From: an uncultured Christensenella sp.
Lineage (GTDB): Bacteria; Bacillota; Clostridia; Christensenellales; UBA1242
Length of the DNA stretch: 9,966 bases
Direction: 5' to 3'
Assembly: GCA_910584815.1 (NCBI GenBank)
Contig: CAJUBT010000002.1
Span: 46,960 to 56,925 of the forward strand
A program made the translations under genes and the position numbers. Positions 1-6,216 of the stretch are shown piece after piece. How positions within the stretch are numbered: position 1 is the first letter of the stretch; each line of letters starts with the position of its first letter. The notes under the pieces were generated by a model. It was given only the letters and a program-made list of their open reading frames with translations. It made no database searches and was not told where the DNA came from.

Positions 1-80
1 TAAAAAATTTCTATAATTATTTTATAATTTTTTTTAGCATTATTAAGTTATTTATAACAAAGTTAGTTTAGCATATTTGG

Positions 81-2009
81 TTAAAATTGTAAATGTAAGT
101 TTTTTGTTTTAGATGTTATATTTAAAAAATTAAGATTGGTATATTTTATATTATCAATTTTAATTTCATTGCATAAATTTACTTTGCTAACATTAACTGT
201 AACTAAATTTTCATATTGTTTTAAACTTACAATACCTTTTGGCTCAACCTCCGATTTGTTTGGATTTATGTTTAAACCTTTTTTAGATGCAAAAAAACCT
301 AACTTAAAATAAATTAAGTTTAAGTAAGTTTTATATAAATTTTTATTTATTAAAAATATTGAATTTAAGTTTATTTTATTAAAAAAGTTATCAATCAAAT
401 TTATATTAAAAACATTATTTTTTAAATTGTTAAAATCTTCATTATAAGCCTCTATATTTTGCAAGGACATAAATGAATTATAAAAATTGTTTACAATATA
501 ATTTTTAATTATTTTTTGAGGTAAATATGAATTTACTAAGGTGTTAAGTGTTTTATTTTGAGTTAAGATTTTTGTATTTTTTAATTTATTATAATTATGA
601 TTTTGATATAAATCCTGTAAAGAATTTACTAAATTTAGTGCGTTAATTTTTAAAGTTTTTTGAGTTAAGTTATTGGAATTTATAATATTAGAAATTTGCA
701 ATTTATTTTGAAGATTGCTGGAATATGCAAAGTAAAATTCTGCAGTTTGACTTGCTAAAATATTTATTTTTTTTTGTGAAAAAACTACACCATTATTTGC
801 CTGCATAATACTAAATTTACCAACTAAAAAAGTGTGCAAATTATTGTTAATTAAGTTAGTTAAATAAATGTGGTATTTACTACTATCAACAAAATAAACC
901 GCATTTTTAAAGGTTTTAGAGGGTGATGAACTTAAAAACATAAAATTTATTTGCAAATTACTGTTTGTTTTATTTGTAATTTTCAGTTTAAATACTTGCA
1001 CTTTTTCGGTAAAATTTAGCGTGCAATTTAGTGTTGCTAAAAATAAATTTGTATTTAAATTACTACTTAAAAAATAGTTATTATAATTAAAATTTTTGAA
1101 TGAAAAAACATCGTTTTTTACTTGTAAAAAAAAGTTATTTAAACCAAAATTTTGAATATTATTTTTATTTACAATTTGTAAGTTAGAGTTTAAATAATTA
1201 GCATTTTCGTATGTTTTGCTATTGATATTATTTTTAAATTCTGTTAAAGATAGGTTACTATTTTTCAAGTTATTTAACAAAATATTTACTTCAGTTTTAG
1301 AATTTAATAAGTTGTTAATTTTATTTATGTTAACCGCATTTATAGCACCTAAGAGATTATAATCAACTTCGTTTTTAATATAAATTTTTATGCTAACATT
1401 AAAATAATTTATAAGTTTATTTACGGGTTTATAAAGGTTTTCTTCATCTAAAAAAATAAGAAAATTTGCATTTATATTTTTATTTTGCAGGTTTTTAATT
1501 GCTTGCAAATTTTTATATATATTTTGCAATACATTAAAATTTTTAGTTAATAAAGTTTCACCCACATTGTTATTAGTAGCTTTGTTTTGTTTTACTGTTT
1601 TAAAATTATTAGTTAATTTAGAAATTTTGATATTTTTATTTCTGCTAATTTTTGTAGCATTATTAGCAAAAGTTTCAGCAGTTTTTAGATTATTATTTAC
1701 GAATAAATTATGTTTATTTTTTGTGTAAAACTCTAATTTATAAATAGGAAGACTTAAATTAAAACCTGCATTTTTTAAGGTTTTTATTGTTGTGTTAGCC
1801 ATAGTTAAATTGTTAAAAGTTATTGAATTATTTTTTATGTTATTAGCAATTTCGCATTCTAAATTTTTATAGCAAAAAAAAGCAACATTAATTGTTACAA
1901 GCCTTGTTAATTTAACTTTATTTTTTAAAGAATATTTCTCGCTTTTTACAATAAAATGCTTATGTTTTAATAAATATAAAAATAGAAAAATTATAAATAA
2001 AATAACCAC
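81..2009 (-). pseudogene. Probable decayed GH94/GT84-like carbohydrate enzyme lacking the catalytic barrel
   Basis: A 642-codon frame, extremely rich in Asn, Lys, Leu and Ile and visibly poorer in G+C than its neighbours. Residues 2-15 are a hydrophobic, membrane-like segment. Residues about 315-430 read like the N-terminal beta-sandwich of GH94 phosphorylases and the GH94 part of cyclic glucan synthases (KLKITNKTNSNLQINFMF, then a TAEFYFAYS strand). Residues 481-499 (ILTQNKTLNTLVNSYLPQK) resemble the family's 'v.TPDk.lD.lvN.WLpYQ' segment. Residues 559-632 (YKTYLNLIYFKLGF, GLNINP, EIKIDN) resemble the end of the barrel and the C-terminal beta domain. Only about 50 residues separate these parts, whereas the family normally has several hundred, including the RDQLQD region, which is absent. 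The frame opens with GTG and no Shine-Dalgarno precedes it. I infer an in-frame core deletion followed by drift. The assignment rests on motif memory without a search; it could instead be a functional, fast-evolving surface protein. Confidence 0.45.
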
Positions 2010-2178
2010 AATATAATTATTTATTAATTTTTAACTTTTAAACTAAAATATATAACAAAAAGCCACCTTTTTAATTAAATAATAGGTTCTTATTCTATTA
2101 ATTTATTTAATAAATTAATTAATGGTAGGCTTGCAATAATATATATAATTGCACACTTTTTTTATTATTGTAGTATAT
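2010..2178. other. AT-rich spacer with a near-palindrome
   Basis: This is the gap between the rnpB terminator and the decayed GH94-like frame. It holds a near-palindrome with arms TGCAAT (2132-2137) and ATTGCA (2148-2153) around an AT-only centre. It also holds a short minus-strand hairpin, AAAAAG-GTGG-CTTTTT, whose GGTGG looks like a ribosome binding site but has no open frame behind it. I see no promoter for the downstream frame. Confidence 0.4.
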
Positions 2179-2218
2179 AAAAAAAAGGAACTAAAGAAAA
2201 CTTTTCTTTTCAGTTCCT
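2179..2218 (-). terminator. Intrinsic terminator of rnpB
   Basis: On the minus strand an AGGAACT arm (2218-2212) pairs with AGTTCCT (2192-2186), with A-rich and T-rich inner arms (AAAGAAAA and TTTTCTTT) extending the stem. Eight T residues follow directly (2186-2179). It starts about 14 nt past the 3' end of the RNase P RNA, as expected for its terminator. Confidence 0.85.
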
Positions 2219-2232
2219 AATTTATTAAAGAT

Positions 2233-2583
2233 GTTAGTGTAGTCTATAAGCCGAGTTCTGTATTAGATGGTAATCTATCTAGACCAATTGTTGCCAATTG
2301 GTTCAAGCGATGTTTTTAAAGAACCTAGCGAACAACTTTAAAACGGTTCTTTTTAATCTTACTTCGGGTGGGGTTTACAGGGCATAAATTGTTACCAATT
2401 TATCGGTGAGCTCTTACCTCGCCTTTCCACCTTTAACTCAAGAAAAACTTGAGTTGTTTATTTCTGTTGCACTTTCCTTAAAGTCGCCTTCACTGGAAGT
2501 TATCCAGCACCCTGTTCTGTGAAGCTCGGACTTTCCTCATCTCAAACTATTACGCTTAAGCTGTAACCATCTGGCTACCTAAC
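2233..2583 (-). ncRNA. rnpB: RNase P RNA, bacterial class A
   Basis: This is the catalytic RNA of ribonuclease P, which removes 5' leaders from precursor tRNAs. Read on the minus strand, the conserved blocks appear in order: GAGGAAAGTCC (2538-2528), ACAGAACAGGGTGCTGGATA just after it, GGAAAGTGCAACAGAAA, AGGTAAGAGCTCACCG, GTAAACCCCACCCG (2378-2365) and ACAGAACTCGGCTTATAGAC near the 3' end. P1 closes the molecule: GUUAG-GUAG at the 5' end pairs with CUAC-A-CUAAC at the 3' end, with one bulged A, which fixes the ends at 2583 and 2233. The GUGCUGGAUAA and GGAAAGUGCAACAGAAA blocks fit the ancestral class A architecture of Clostridia, not the class B form of Bacillus. The length, about 351 nt, is normal. 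It has its own promoter and terminator. Confidence 0.95.
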
Positions 2584-2589
2584 AATTAT

Positions 2590-2618
2590 ATTTTATATTA
2601 TTTTTAACCTATTGTCAA
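2590..2618 (-). promoter_or_regulatory. Sigma-A promoter of rnpB
   Basis: On the minus strand, a perfect -35 box TTGACA (2618-2613) is followed by a 17-nt spacer and -10 TAAAAT (2595-2590, five of six consensus bases). The expected transcription start falls at about 2583, exactly the 5' end predicted from P1 pairing of the RNase P RNA. The two lines of evidence are independent. Confidence 0.8.
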
Positions 2619-2735
2619 TTTAGAATTTTTAACTGCAACAATATTGAACAATTGCACTTAAATAGTGGCATAACATTATTGAAAACCTTTAAAATTTATT
2701 TTAAAAATATTATTATTTATTTAAAACATTAATTC

Positions 2736-4070
2736 CTATTGTTCAAACATACAGGCATCTTGATTTGGATGGAAAGGCAAAGATGTTATTAAATCAACAT
2801 TTCCCTCTTGCCCTAAAACGCTTTTAAATGGCTTATAATTTATTTTTTGTTCATCGCCCTTATCATTTTGCTTGCCATCGTTATATTCTTCATCTTCTTC
2901 AAGAGAATTATCTTGTAGAAAACTATCATCATTTTCTTCATTATCTTCTTCTGGGAATAAGCCAAGTTCTTGTTGCTCTCTATAAAATTCCCTTTGAGCT
3001 TCTTCTATAGCCATAAGTTCAGCAAGTTCTTCATCAGTTGGCGGGGTTAAGCCATATTCATTAAAAACATCCCCTTCAAGTTGGTCTAAATATTCTTTTA
3101 CTGATGTGCCACTCTCCATTGTTGCACCTATTAAATTATAGAAAGTTGAAGAATATAAACTATCCATTTTATTTAAAATAGAGCCTAAATAACCATTAGA
3201 ACTTGCATTTAAACTGGAACCTTTATAAAAAGCAAACATATCTTCGCTATTAAGCAGGCTATCGTTACCAATGTAGTTTTGTAAATCTCTGTGGAAATCT
3301 TCTTCTGCTTCTCGTAAACCATCTCTTAAATGAAGACCATAAATGCCTGCCGATTGTAAATCTTGTCGAGTTTTTTCAAAAGCATAAATTTGGGCAGCAA
3401 TAGAACTTGGAGTATAGCCATCATCATCTATTAAATAATTGCCATCAGTTTGAGGTTCGCTGTTCTCCTGATAAACATATGTTTTGACTGCTGAAGTAAG
3501 TGCTAAGTAAAAGTTTACATCGTTAAGTTTATCTGGGTTTGTAACAGCTTTTGCTAAATTTTGAAATGTGAAGTGTTGATAAGTTCTGGCATTAATGCTT
3601 TCTAACAAAAACGATGGGCGTACTTCAGAATAGTTTGCTTGGCTGTTTATGTAAATATTTCCATTTTCAACACTATAACTACTAAATGCCCAAGGGTCCA
3701 TTAACGGATTTTCTGCAAAATTGCAAACAATAACTTTTGTAGGTTTAACGCCTAATGCTTTGCTGGTTCGGTTATGGGCTTCCTGAACAAAATCTCGCAT
3801 TTCATTTGCATATAAGTTTTCTTTATCAACTTCGCCATTCATTTCAGGTTTAAGCATTAAAAAAGAATTTTTCTGTTCTTCAGTTAATTTAGAAAAATTG
3901 ATATCTGTAAGCAACCTTGAATAAAGTTGTGCATCAGAAAGCACTGAAAAAACAGTGTTAAAATCATCTTCTTCTCTTTCTATACTACTTGAAACACTTT
4001 CCATTAAATTTGGGGTGCTTGTTAAAGTGCTTAATAATAAAACTCTACCAAGTTTTCTTGCATTATTCAT
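2736..4070 (-). CDS. Acidic protein of unknown function, possible degenerate zincin-like fold
   Basis: A 444-residue protein I do not recognise. The start is the ATG at 4070-4068, preceded by AAAGGA (4088-4083); the frame also opens at a TTG 15 codons upstream, but that start has no ribosome binding site. There is no convincing signal peptide or membrane helix, so it is probably cytoplasmic. Residues about 85-240 look like a globular domain: strand KVIVCNF (112-118), hairpin SSYSVENGNIYIN (130-142), then helices PSFLLESINARTYQHFTFQ (152-170) and TPSSIAAQIYAFEKTRQ (220-236). The order strand, helix ending in Q, then a P-x-x-x-A-x-x-YAFE helix recalls small zincin peptidases. NARTY stands where HExxH would be, so any such enzyme would lack its zinc ligands; this is only inference. 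Residues 345-410 are strongly acidic (EEDNEENDD, EEDEEYNDG) and probably coiled or disordered. No clear terminator separates it from rnpB. Confidence 0.8.
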   Translation of the reverse strand: MNNARKLGRVLLLSTLTSTPNLMESVSSSIEREEDDFNTVFSVLSDAQLYSRLLTDINFSKLTEEQKNSFLMLKPEMNGEVDKENLYANEMRDFVQEAHNRTSKALGVKPTKVIVCNFAENPLMDPWAFSSYSVENGNIYINSQANYSEVRPSFLLESINARTYQHFTFQNLAKAVTNPDKLNDVNFYLALTSAVKTYVYQENSEPQTDGNYLIDDDGYTPSSIAAQIYAFEKTRQDLQSAGIYGLHLRDGLREAEEDFHRDLQNYIGNDSLLNSEDMFAFYKGSSLNASSNGYLGSILNKMDSLYSSTFYNLIGATMESGTSVKEYLDQLEGDVFNEYGLTPPTDEELAELMAIEEAQREFYREQQELGLFPEEDNEENDDSFLQDNSLEEDEEYNDGKQNDKGDEQKINYKPFKSVLGQEGNVDLITSLPFHPNQDACMFEQ

Positions 4071-4126
4071 TTTATAAATTTTTCCTTTGTAAACCTTATT
4101 TAAAAAAAAATTCAATTATATTAAAT

Positions 4127-4155
4127 ATTATATATTAATTAACTTATTAATTCAA
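4127..4155 (-). promoter_or_regulatory. Probable sigma-A promoter of the acidic protein gene
   Basis: On the minus strand, -35 TTGAAT (4155-4150, four of six consensus bases) is followed by a 17-nt spacer and a perfect -10 TATAAT (4132-4127). Transcription would start near 4120, giving a leader of about 50 nt before the ATG at 4070. A second TATAAT at 4120-4115 lacks a good -35 box. Confidence 0.55.
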
Positions 4156-4172
4156 TAGGCAAAAAAAATAAA

Positions 4173-4207
4173 TTTTGCTATAAGAGTTTTTAACCAAAAT
4201 AGCAAAA
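4173..4207. repeat. Inverted repeat just upstream of a promoter
   Basis: A perfect 9-bp inverted repeat, TTTTGCTAT (4173-4181) and ATAGCAAAA (4199-4207), with a 17-nt loop. On the minus strand it is followed by TTTATTTTTTTT, so it could be a weak terminator for read-through from sigK. It lies about 18 bp upstream of the -35 box of the acidic protein gene, so it could also be a regulator binding site. Confidence 0.45.
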
Positions 4208-4450
4208 ATTATTTGAAAAAATATTTTTTAAATTTTTAAATATATTATAGTTTTTAATTTTGTAACGCTTTTAAAAATAATTAAATTAATTTTTTAATAA
4301 TAAATTTAAACTAAATTTTAACTTTAATAAAAATAAAATAAATATTTGTAAAAAATTTCTAAAAAAATTTACTGTCTAATTTTTTTAGTTTTATTATTAA
4401 TTTAAATTTAAAATGCTATAAAAAAAATTTAGAATAATAAACCAATGTTA
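4208..4450. other. AT-rich intergenic stretch without a gene
   Basis: This is most of the 427-base gap (4116-4542) between sigK and the acidic protein gene. No coding signal is visible on either strand. The only structure seen is an AT-only 11-bp inverted repeat, CTAAAAAAATT (4359-4369) and AATTTTTTTAG (4378-4388), with loop TACTGTCT; in such AT-rich DNA this may be chance. Confidence 0.5.
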
Positions 4451-4498
4451 CTTTTAAAAAGTATTATTTCTGCACTTTTCTGGCACAGTAGAATAATA
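4451..4498 (-). terminator. Probable terminator of sigK
   Basis: On the minus strand, TATTATT plus CTAC (4498-4488) pairs with GCAG, a one-base bulge and AATAATA (4473-4462), leaving a 14-nt loop. CTTTTT follows at once (4461-4456). It begins about 45 nt after the sigK stop codon. The stem is GC-poor, so efficiency is uncertain. Confidence 0.55.
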
Positions 4499-4542
4499 GC
4501 AGAACAAAAATATCATAACTTAAAAAAAATAATAAACAATAT

Positions 4543-5244
4543 TTAATTATAAACATCTTCTTTATCCACATATTCCTTCATAATTTCTAGTGCTTTTTTT
4601 TCTAGCCTACTAATATAGGACCTTGAAATATTTAGTTTTTTTGCAATTTCGCGTTGAGTGTAGGCGGGCGTTCCTCCTAACCCAAAACGCATACATATAA
4701 TTTTGTATTCCCTATCGCTAAGCACTTCTTTTATTATGTTAAGTAATTTTTCTGTTAATATACTATTTTCTACATTTTCTATTACATTTTCTTCTTCATT
4801 GCTAACTATATCTCCAATTGAAATTTCGTTACCATCTTTATCTTTTCCCAAAGTTTCGCTTAAAGAAAGCACTGCTGTGTGTTTTTTGTTTACCCTTAAA
4901 AGCATTAAAATTTCATTTTCTATGCATTTTGCTGCATATGTAGAAAACTGTGTGTTTTTGCCATATTGGAAAGTGTTTATTGCTTTAATTAAGCCTATAG
5001 AACCAACGGAAATTAAATCATCAGCTTCTCCGCTAGAGCTATATTTTTTAACTATATGGGCAACTAACCTTAAGTTATGGCTAATTAAAATTTCTTTTGC
5101 TTTTTTATCTCCTGCCCAAAACTTTTCAAAGTATTCTTTTTCTTGTTGAGGAGTTAGCGGTTTTGGAAAGTTAGAGGCATTATTAACATAAGCAGAAAAT
5201 AACATAATTTTATTCATAAAATTCATAAAACTTTCAATAATCAT
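4543..5244 (-). CDS. sigK: RNA polymerase sigma-K factor, mother-cell sporulation sigma, with pro-sequence
   Basis: Late mother-cell sigma factor of endospore formation; it directs RNA polymerase to coat and cortex genes. The 233-residue length fits the family. Residues 1-18 align by eye with the pro-sequence of Bacillus subtilis pro-sigma-K, and the processing point should lie just before YVNN (Y19). FPKPLTPQQEKEY (26-38) matches the start of the mature protein. Region 2 covers about 55-120, with HNLRLVAHIVKKYSSSG and DDLISVGSIGLIKAINTF, then YAAKCIENEILMLLR. KDKDGNEISIGDI (134-146) is typical of SigK. Region 4 ends in the helix-turn-helix TQREIAKKLNISRSYISRLE (196-215); the ISRSY-S-R-EK-AL form favours SigK over SigE. 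The start is ATG with GGGAG upstream. The frame is continuous, with no skin-type insertion. It is transcribed alone, between a terminator upstream and one downstream. Confidence 0.88.
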   Translation of the reverse strand: MIIESFMNFMNKIMLFSAYVNNASNFPKPLTPQQEKEYFEKFWAGDKKAKEILISHNLRLVAHIVKKYSSSGEADDLISVGSIGLIKAINTFQYGKNTQFSTYAAKCIENEILMLLRVNKKHTAVLSLSETLGKDKDGNEISIGDIVSNEEENVIENVENSILTEKLLNIIKEVLSDREYKIICMRFGLGGTPAYTQREIAKKLNISRSYISRLEKKALEIMKEYVDKEDVYN

Positions 5245-5469
5245 TTTTTACACTCTCCCACAAAAAACTACTTAATTTTATTTTTAAAAAAATCTTAAAT
5301 GTATTTTTATTAAATTTACTTTGAATAAAGTGTATTTTTAATTTTAAGTTTTTACTTTTGCAAGTTTTACAAATTTTATAGTTTTAAATTTAAAATTATA
5401 TTTTATAAAAAATATTATTGCATAGTGTATATATATGTTGGTTAATGTAGAATTTTGCCTGTCCTTATA
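5245..5469. other. AT-rich sigK upstream region
   Basis: This is the main part of the gap (5245-5622) upstream of sigK and must hold its promoter. Two minus-strand segments resemble the sigma-E -10 motif CATACANT: AATACATT (5305-5298) and AATACACT further upstream. Neither has a convincing -35 element, so no promoter is called. No coding signal is visible on either strand. Confidence 0.45.
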
Positions 5470-5563
5470 AAAAAATTAGGTTTTAATTAACCTAATTTTT
5501 TGATTTAATGTTGTTAAAAACTAAAAAAGTAAAACTAAATGTATTTATAGTTTTAAATTTAAA
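5375..5563. repeat. 20-nt exact direct repeat pair
   Basis: TTTATAGTTTTAAATTTAAA occurs exactly at 5375-5394 and again at 5544-5563, 169 bp apart in the same orientation. The pair flanks the hairpin at 5470-5501. The repeat is almost pure A+T, so chance recurrence or slippage is possible. Confidence 0.4.
5470..5501. terminator. Bidirectional hairpin between the GNAT gene and sigK
   Basis: A perfect 13-bp inverted repeat, AAAAAATTAGGTT (5470-5482) and AACCTAATTTTTT (5489-5501), with loop TTAATT. The outer A and T runs make it terminator-like in both directions. On the minus strand it would be a back-up terminator after the one at 5569-5604. Confidence 0.6.
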
Positions 5564-5568
5564 CATAA

Positions 5569-5604
5569 AAAAACATTATTTTAATTAAATAAAATAATGT
5601 TTTT
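5569..5604 (-). terminator. Terminator of the rnj-GNAT operon
   Basis: A perfect 15-bp inverted repeat with arms AAAAACATTATTTTA (5569-5583) and TAAAATAATGTTTTT (5590-5604) and loop ATTAAA. On the minus strand the stem runs into TTTTTTT. It sits about 20 nt past the acetyltransferase stop codon. Confidence 0.75.
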
Positions 5605-5622
5605 AAATTCATATTTCTAAAT

Positions 5623-6174
5623 TTATTTTTTTATTTTTTTGTTTGGATTTAAAGCATAGTAAACATTACAATCGTAAAAAACACCTCTAACATAACAACT
5701 TACGGGAGATAAACCTTGAAATGTTAACCCTGCTTTTTGCATAACTCTGCCAGATGCAACATTTTCTACCACATGTTTTAGTTCTACTTTATAATAACCT
5801 TCATCAAATAAAAACTCTAAAACTTTTTTTAATGCTTCTGTGGTGTAACCTTTATTCCAATCCTTTCTGCTTAGGCAATAGCCTACTTCGCAATTAAAGT
5901 TCGCATCGTTACGCCTTACCACATTAATTGAACCGATTGGCTCTTTTGTTTGTTTGTTTAATATGCACCAGTTATAGTTTGGTTCGCCCATCCAATTTAA
6001 AACAATTTGCTTTGTTTCCTCCTGATTTTTATGAGGGTTCCAAGGTAAGTATTTTGTTACAATGCTATCACTTGCCCAATTAGAAAACATTTTAGGCACA
6101 AAACTTAGTTCCCAAGGGGCTAAAATTAACCTTTCAGTTTCTAGTATTGAGTTATAGTTTTCTTTTATAACCAT
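5623..6174 (-). CDS. GNAT family N-acetyltransferase, RimJ/RimL type
   Basis: An acetyl-CoA dependent acetyltransferase of the GNAT superfamily, RimJ/RimL-like subgroup, 183 residues (normal length). The N-terminus ETERLILAPWE (12-22) is the typical first strand of this subgroup. IGSINVVRRN (80-89) and CEVGYCLSRKDWNKGYTTEAL (95-115) form the central strands and the acetyl-CoA pyrophosphate loop; NKGYTT replaces the usual Q/R-G-x-G/A. VVENVASGRVMQKAGLTFQG (135-154) is the conserved N-x-x-S-x-x-V-x-x-K-x-G-F/L segment. Such enzymes acetylate ribosomal protein N-termini or small molecules, and the substrate cannot be read from the sequence. The ATG start has a strong AAAGGAG. It lies 42 nt after the rnj stop with no terminator between, so the two are very likely co-transcribed. 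Confidence 0.88.
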   Translation of the reverse strand: MVIKENYNSILETERLILAPWELSFVPKMFSNWASDSIVTKYLPWNPHKNQEETKQIVLNWMGEPNYNWCILNKQTKEPIGSINVVRRNDANFNCEVGYCLSRKDWNKGYTTEALKKVLEFLFDEGYYKVELKHVVENVASGRVMQKAGLTFQGLSPVSCYVRGVFYDCNVYYALNPNKKIKK

Positions 6175-6216
6175 AGGTATTTCTCCTTTATTTTAAATTT
6201 AATTTTTTTAACAAAA

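Noticed and set aside
2040..2072. Short leader peptide behind an AAAAAGGTGG site upstream of the decayed GH94-like frame
   Set aside because: The only frame is TTG plus five codons and a stop, and the same bases form a small hairpin; nothing supports translation.
2828..3010. Plus-strand open frame of 60 codons
   Set aside because: It lies wholly inside the acidic protein gene on the opposite strand, has no ribosome binding site, and shows no protein-like features.
4071..4115. TTG start giving a 15-residue longer acidic protein
   Set aside because: No ribosome binding site precedes the TTG, and the extension itself contains the AAAGGA that serves the ATG at 4070.
4703..5149. Plus-strand open frame of 148 codons
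   Set aside because: It is the antisense of sigK; the Ser/Phe/Leu-rich translation is what complementing a Lys/Glu-rich gene produces.
5298..5336. Sigma-E-like -10 boxes (AATACATT, AATACACT) upstream of sigK
   Set aside because: Sigma-E control would make sense for sigK, but no -35 element at the right distance could be found and such AT-rich octamers arise easily by chance.
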